Assembly (NCBI GenBank): GCA_013330215.1
Contig: DUIS01000007.1
Span: forward strand, 1 to 7,259
Reading direction: 5' to 3'
DNA length: 7,259 bases
Origin: Microcaldota archaeon
GTDB taxonomy: Archaea > Micrarchaeota > Micrarchaeia > Micrarchaeales > Micrarchaeaceae
The notes beneath the pieces were generated by a model. It had not been told where the DNA came from and did not search any database. It saw only the letters and a program-made list of their open reading frames with translations. Shown in pieces: positions 5,568 to 7,259 of this stretch. The position numbers and the translations under genes are program-made. How positions within the stretch are numbered: position 1 is the first letter of the stretch; every line of letters starts with the position of its first letter.

Positions 5568-5662
5568 TGCCGCAGGCAGGATTTGAATCTGCAACCCTTC
5601 CGTTTCTGCGCTTACTTTTTAAGTCTTCAGCGGAATGCTCTCCCAGGTTGAGCTACTGCGGC
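5568..5662 (-). tRNA. tRNA-Phe(GAA) with a 21-nt intron at 37/38
   Basis: The exons are 5625-5662 and 5568-5603, giving a 74-nt mature tRNA. The acceptor stem GCCGCAG/CTGCGGC is fully paired, the D stem is GCTC/GAGC, and the anticodon stem is TTCCG/CGGAA. The loop CTGAAG plus A38 reads GAA with G37, as expected for Phe. A15 with T48 makes a consistent Levitt pair, and G20 and A73 agree with Phe identity. No CCA is encoded. In the T arm, GCAGA faces CCTGC, so position 53:61 is an A-C mismatch instead of the nearly universal G-C pair. A TATA box about 32 bases upstream predicts a 5' leader of about 6 nt for RNase P to remove. The G1 peptidase promoter starts directly downstream. Confidence 0.93.
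5604..5624 (-). other. tRNA-Phe intron with an imperfect bulge-helix-bulge
   Basis: These 21 nt interrupt the anticodon loop between G37 and A38, the canonical archaeal position. CTTA and TAAG within the intron form a small hairpin around AAAAG. CAG near the intron 3' end pairs with C32-T33-G34, and AA|A forms the 3' bulge. The fourth pair of the central helix would be A35 with G, and one extra C is unpaired, so the splicing-endonuclease motif is relaxed rather than perfect. Confidence 0.8.
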
Positions 5663-5690
5663 ATTTACCTATCTATTCTGCATGAGAGAA

Positions 5691-5698
5691 TTATAAAA
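5691..5698 (-). promoter_or_regulatory. TATA box for tRNA-Phe
   Basis: TTTTATAA on the minus strand is centred about 32 bases before G1 of the tRNA, predicting a short 5' leader. The motif is followed by pyrimidine-rich TTCTCTC. Confidence 0.55.
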
Positions 5699-5712
5699 GC
5701 ATATGCTACTGG

Positions 5713-5760
5713 TGCGCACGAAGCGCAGGATTAGCTTGGTATATGGCCGCTAAAGCCATA
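5713..5760. repeat. Two small inverted repeats upstream of hef
   Basis: TGCGC/GCGCA (5713-5717 and 5723-5727, 5-nt spacer) and TATGGC/GCCATA (5742-5747 and 5755-5760, 7-nt spacer) lie between the tRNA-Phe promoter and the hef promoter. The second ends exactly where the hef TATA-like element begins, at the place where a BRE or an operator would be expected. Both are short, so chance is a fair explanation. Confidence 0.4.
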
Positions 5761-5770
5761 CAATTAAAAT
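5761..5770 (+). promoter_or_regulatory. TATA-like element for hef
   Basis: CAATTAAAAT lies about 25-27 bases upstream of the ATG at 5791. Transcription would start at or next to the ATG, consistent with a leaderless mRNA; no Shine-Dalgarno sequence precedes the start. Confidence 0.45.
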
Positions 5771-5790
5771 ATCATTTACGAATCAGTAGT

Positions 5791-7259
5791 ATGGACCTGT
5801 CATGGGGCGCCCTTGCCCCTTACGACAAGCTTGTCAACACCTCGCTGGTGCAGCCGAGGGCATACCAGATCAGCATAATAAGGAGCATATACGGCAGGCG
5901 TAACACGCTCGTGGTGCTGCCTACAGGGCTGGGCAAGACGCTCATCGCCGTCTTCGCAATGGCTGGCGCGCTGCACAGCGGCAAGCGCGCGGTGATTCTT
6001 GCTCCAACGAAGCCGCTCAGCGAGCAGCACTACAACTCGCTCCTTGAGCTCCTCAACATAGACAAGGAGGGCATACTGCTTCTTACCGGAGGTATAAGCA
6101 AGGCGAAGAGGCTGGAGCTGGAGTCCAAGGCTAAGGTCGTCGCAGCCACGCCTCAAACATTCGCGAACGACCTCAAGCGAGGGCGCGTCTCGCTGGACGG
6201 ATTCGGCACAGTCATATTCGACGAGTGCCACAGGGCCGTCGGGCATTATGCTTACACATATATAGCCAACGAGGCGAAGCTAAGGGGAGTGCAGGTGATT
6301 GGACTCACCGCTTCTCCTGGAAGCAACATCAAGAAGATAAACACGCTGATAAGCACTCTCGGAATCGAGAACATCGAGATAAGGATAAGCACCGATGCGG
6401 ACGTCGAGCCCTACGTCATGAAGAAGGACCTGAGCGTTGTTACCGTAGAAAAGGGCGACACCATAAATGCAATACTGAAACTGCTTTTGCCTGTCATAGA
6501 GGAACACCTTGGCAAGCTCTACAGCCACGGGCTCAGCCCGTTCAAGTACTTTGACCGCATGCCCAAGGGCATGCTGCTCGGCATTGGCGACAGCATACAG
6601 AGGATAGAGGCGCAGAACTACAAGTTCATGGCGCTATTCAACTACGTGTACGTGCTCAACCTCGGCCATGCCTACGACCTTGCTAGCACGGAGGGCATAT
6701 ACCCTTTCCTCAAGTACATGGAATCGCTTGAGGGCAGGGAGACTAAGAGCAGGGCGCTGAAGAGCATACTCGCTAACAAGTCCGTCATATCCGCGATGGA
6801 GGTCGCGAGGGAGGCGCTCAAGAACGGCGAGGAGCACCCGAAGATGTCGGTAGCTGTGGACATGATAAAGAGGGACATGATGGACAAGAGCATCATAATG
6901 TTCACGCAGTACCGCTCTACAGCATACAAGCTCGCGAAGATGCTAAGCGAGCACGGCATATCCGCAAGGGAGTTCGTGGGCAAGAAGGAGGGCGTAACGC
7001 AGCTGCAGCAGCAGGCCACGATAAAGGAGTTCAGGGAGGGCAAGTTCAAGGTGCTGGTCGCGACCTCCATAGGGGAGGAGGGGCTTGACATACCGGGCGT
7101 AGACGCGGTGATATTCTACGAGCCGATACCGAACGAGATAAGGAACATACAGAGGAAGGGAAGGGCAGGCAGGATGAAGCTGGGAAGCGTAGTCATACTC
7201 GTTGCAAGGGGCACAAAGGACGAGACATACCTCTTCATATCAAGGCTGAAGGAGAAGCG
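5791..7259 (+). CDS. hef: Hef-type fork-remodelling helicase, N-terminal helicase part (C-terminus outside window)
   Basis: The frame is open from the ATG at 5791 through 489 codons to the right edge. It is a superfamily 2 helicase of the Hef/FANCM/Mph1 group, which unwinds forked and branched DNA during repair of stalled replication. The motifs are an N-terminal QPRAYQ (25-30), motif I PTGLGKT (44-50), Ia APTKPLSEQ (70-78), II DECH (144-147), III TASPG (173-177), IV MFTQYRST (370-377), V ATSIGEEGLDIPGVD (424-437) and VI QRKGRAGR (454-461). The 200 or so residues between the two RecA-like lobes fit the extra thumb-like insertion of Hef. In euryarchaeal Hef an XPF-type nuclease and a helix-hairpin-helix region follow; these would lie beyond the window, so it is not known whether they are present. 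The start is supported by the TATA spacing and by the distance to motif I. AGG and ATA codons are abundant, as in the DEAD-box gene. Confidence 0.92.
   Translation, partial: MDLSWGALAPYDKLVNTSLVQPRAYQISIIRSIYGRRNTLVVLPTGLGKTLIAVFAMAGALHSGKRAVILAPTKPLSEQHYNSLLELLNIDKEGILLLTGGISKAKRLELESKAKVVAATPQTFANDLKRGRVSLDGFGTVIFDECHRAVGHYAYTYIANEAKLRGVQVIGLTASPGSNIKKINTLISTLGIENIEIRISTDADVEPYVMKKDLSVVTVEKGDTINAILKLLLPVIEEHLGKLYSHGLSPFKYFDRMPKGMLLGIGDSIQRIEAQNYKFMALFNYVYVLNLGHAYDLASTEGIYPFLKYMESLEGRETKSRALKSILANKSVISAMEVAREALKNGEEHPKMSVAVDMIKRDMMDKSIIMFTQYRSTAYKLAKMLSEHGISAREFVGKKEGVTQLQQQATIKEFREGKFKVLVATSIGEEGLDIPGVDAVIFYEPIPNEIRNIQRKGRAGRMKLGSVVILVARGTKDETYLFISRLKEK

Noticed and set aside
5703..5753. 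A 16-codon basic peptide frame between tRNA-Phe and hef
   Set aside because: The nearby TATA box is placed for the minus-strand tRNA and would start transcription after this ATG on the plus strand.
5800..6246. A 148-codon minus-strand frame opposite hef
   Set aside because: It lies entirely inside the well-supported hef helicase domain and shows no family features of its own.
1..7259. CRISPR array, insertion sequence, integrase or toxin-antitoxin pair
   Set aside because: No regularly spaced repeats, transposase motifs, terminal inverted repeats or paired small genes are visible on either strand.

Overview
This window looks like a compact archaeal chromosome segment. The evidence is a Hef-type helicase, a prolyl-tRNA synthetase of the archaeal/eukaryal type, a degenerate SelB-like translation factor, a tRNA-Phe with an intron at the archaeal position 37/38, tRNAs without an encoded CCA, and AT-rich TATA boxes about 26-27 bases before several starts. 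The GC content is moderate. AGG (Arg) and ATA (Ile) dominate most genes, and a secreted acid-type (G1) peptidase is present. Together these suggest an acid-environment euryarchaeon or a small-genome lineage such as Micrarchaeota. That placement is inference, because no 16S or other decisive marker is in view.

Layout from left to right. Positions 1-483 (minus) hold the N-terminal part of an aSelBL-like protein that has lost its GTPase motifs. Positions 484-746 are a divergent regulatory gap with TATA elements and short repeats. Positions 747-2063 (plus) encode a complete DEAD-box RNA helicase with an RGG-rich tail. It is followed by a T-rich stretch and a strong hairpin that abuts the promoter of a 6-phosphogluconate-dehydrogenase-like gene (2148-3062, plus). 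That gene converges on a tRNA-Gly(GCC) (3071-3143, minus). Upstream of the tRNA on the minus strand lie proS (3183-4628), a membrane-targeted glutamic peptidase of family G1 (4721-5527) and an intron-containing tRNA-Phe(GAA) (5568-5662). A 128-bp divergent gap with two small inverted repeats leads to hef (5791 to beyond the right edge, plus).

Most of the content is information processing: translation (aSelBL-like factor, ProRS, two tRNAs), RNA remodelling (DEAD-box helicase) and fork repair (Hef). One metabolic dehydrogenase and one exported peptidase sit among them. Nearly every gene seems to have its own promoter, so this is a run of single-gene transcription units rather than an operon encoding one machine. 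Two start styles are visible: leaderless or nearly leaderless genes, and short-leader genes with a GGTGA ribosome-binding site and a TTG start.

I see no new multi-gene system, CRISPR array or mobile element. The most interesting items are the archaeal G1 peptidase with both catalytic residues, the SelB-like protein without GTPase motifs, the altered catalytic site of the 6PGDH-like enzyme, and the T-arm mismatch in tRNA-Phe.
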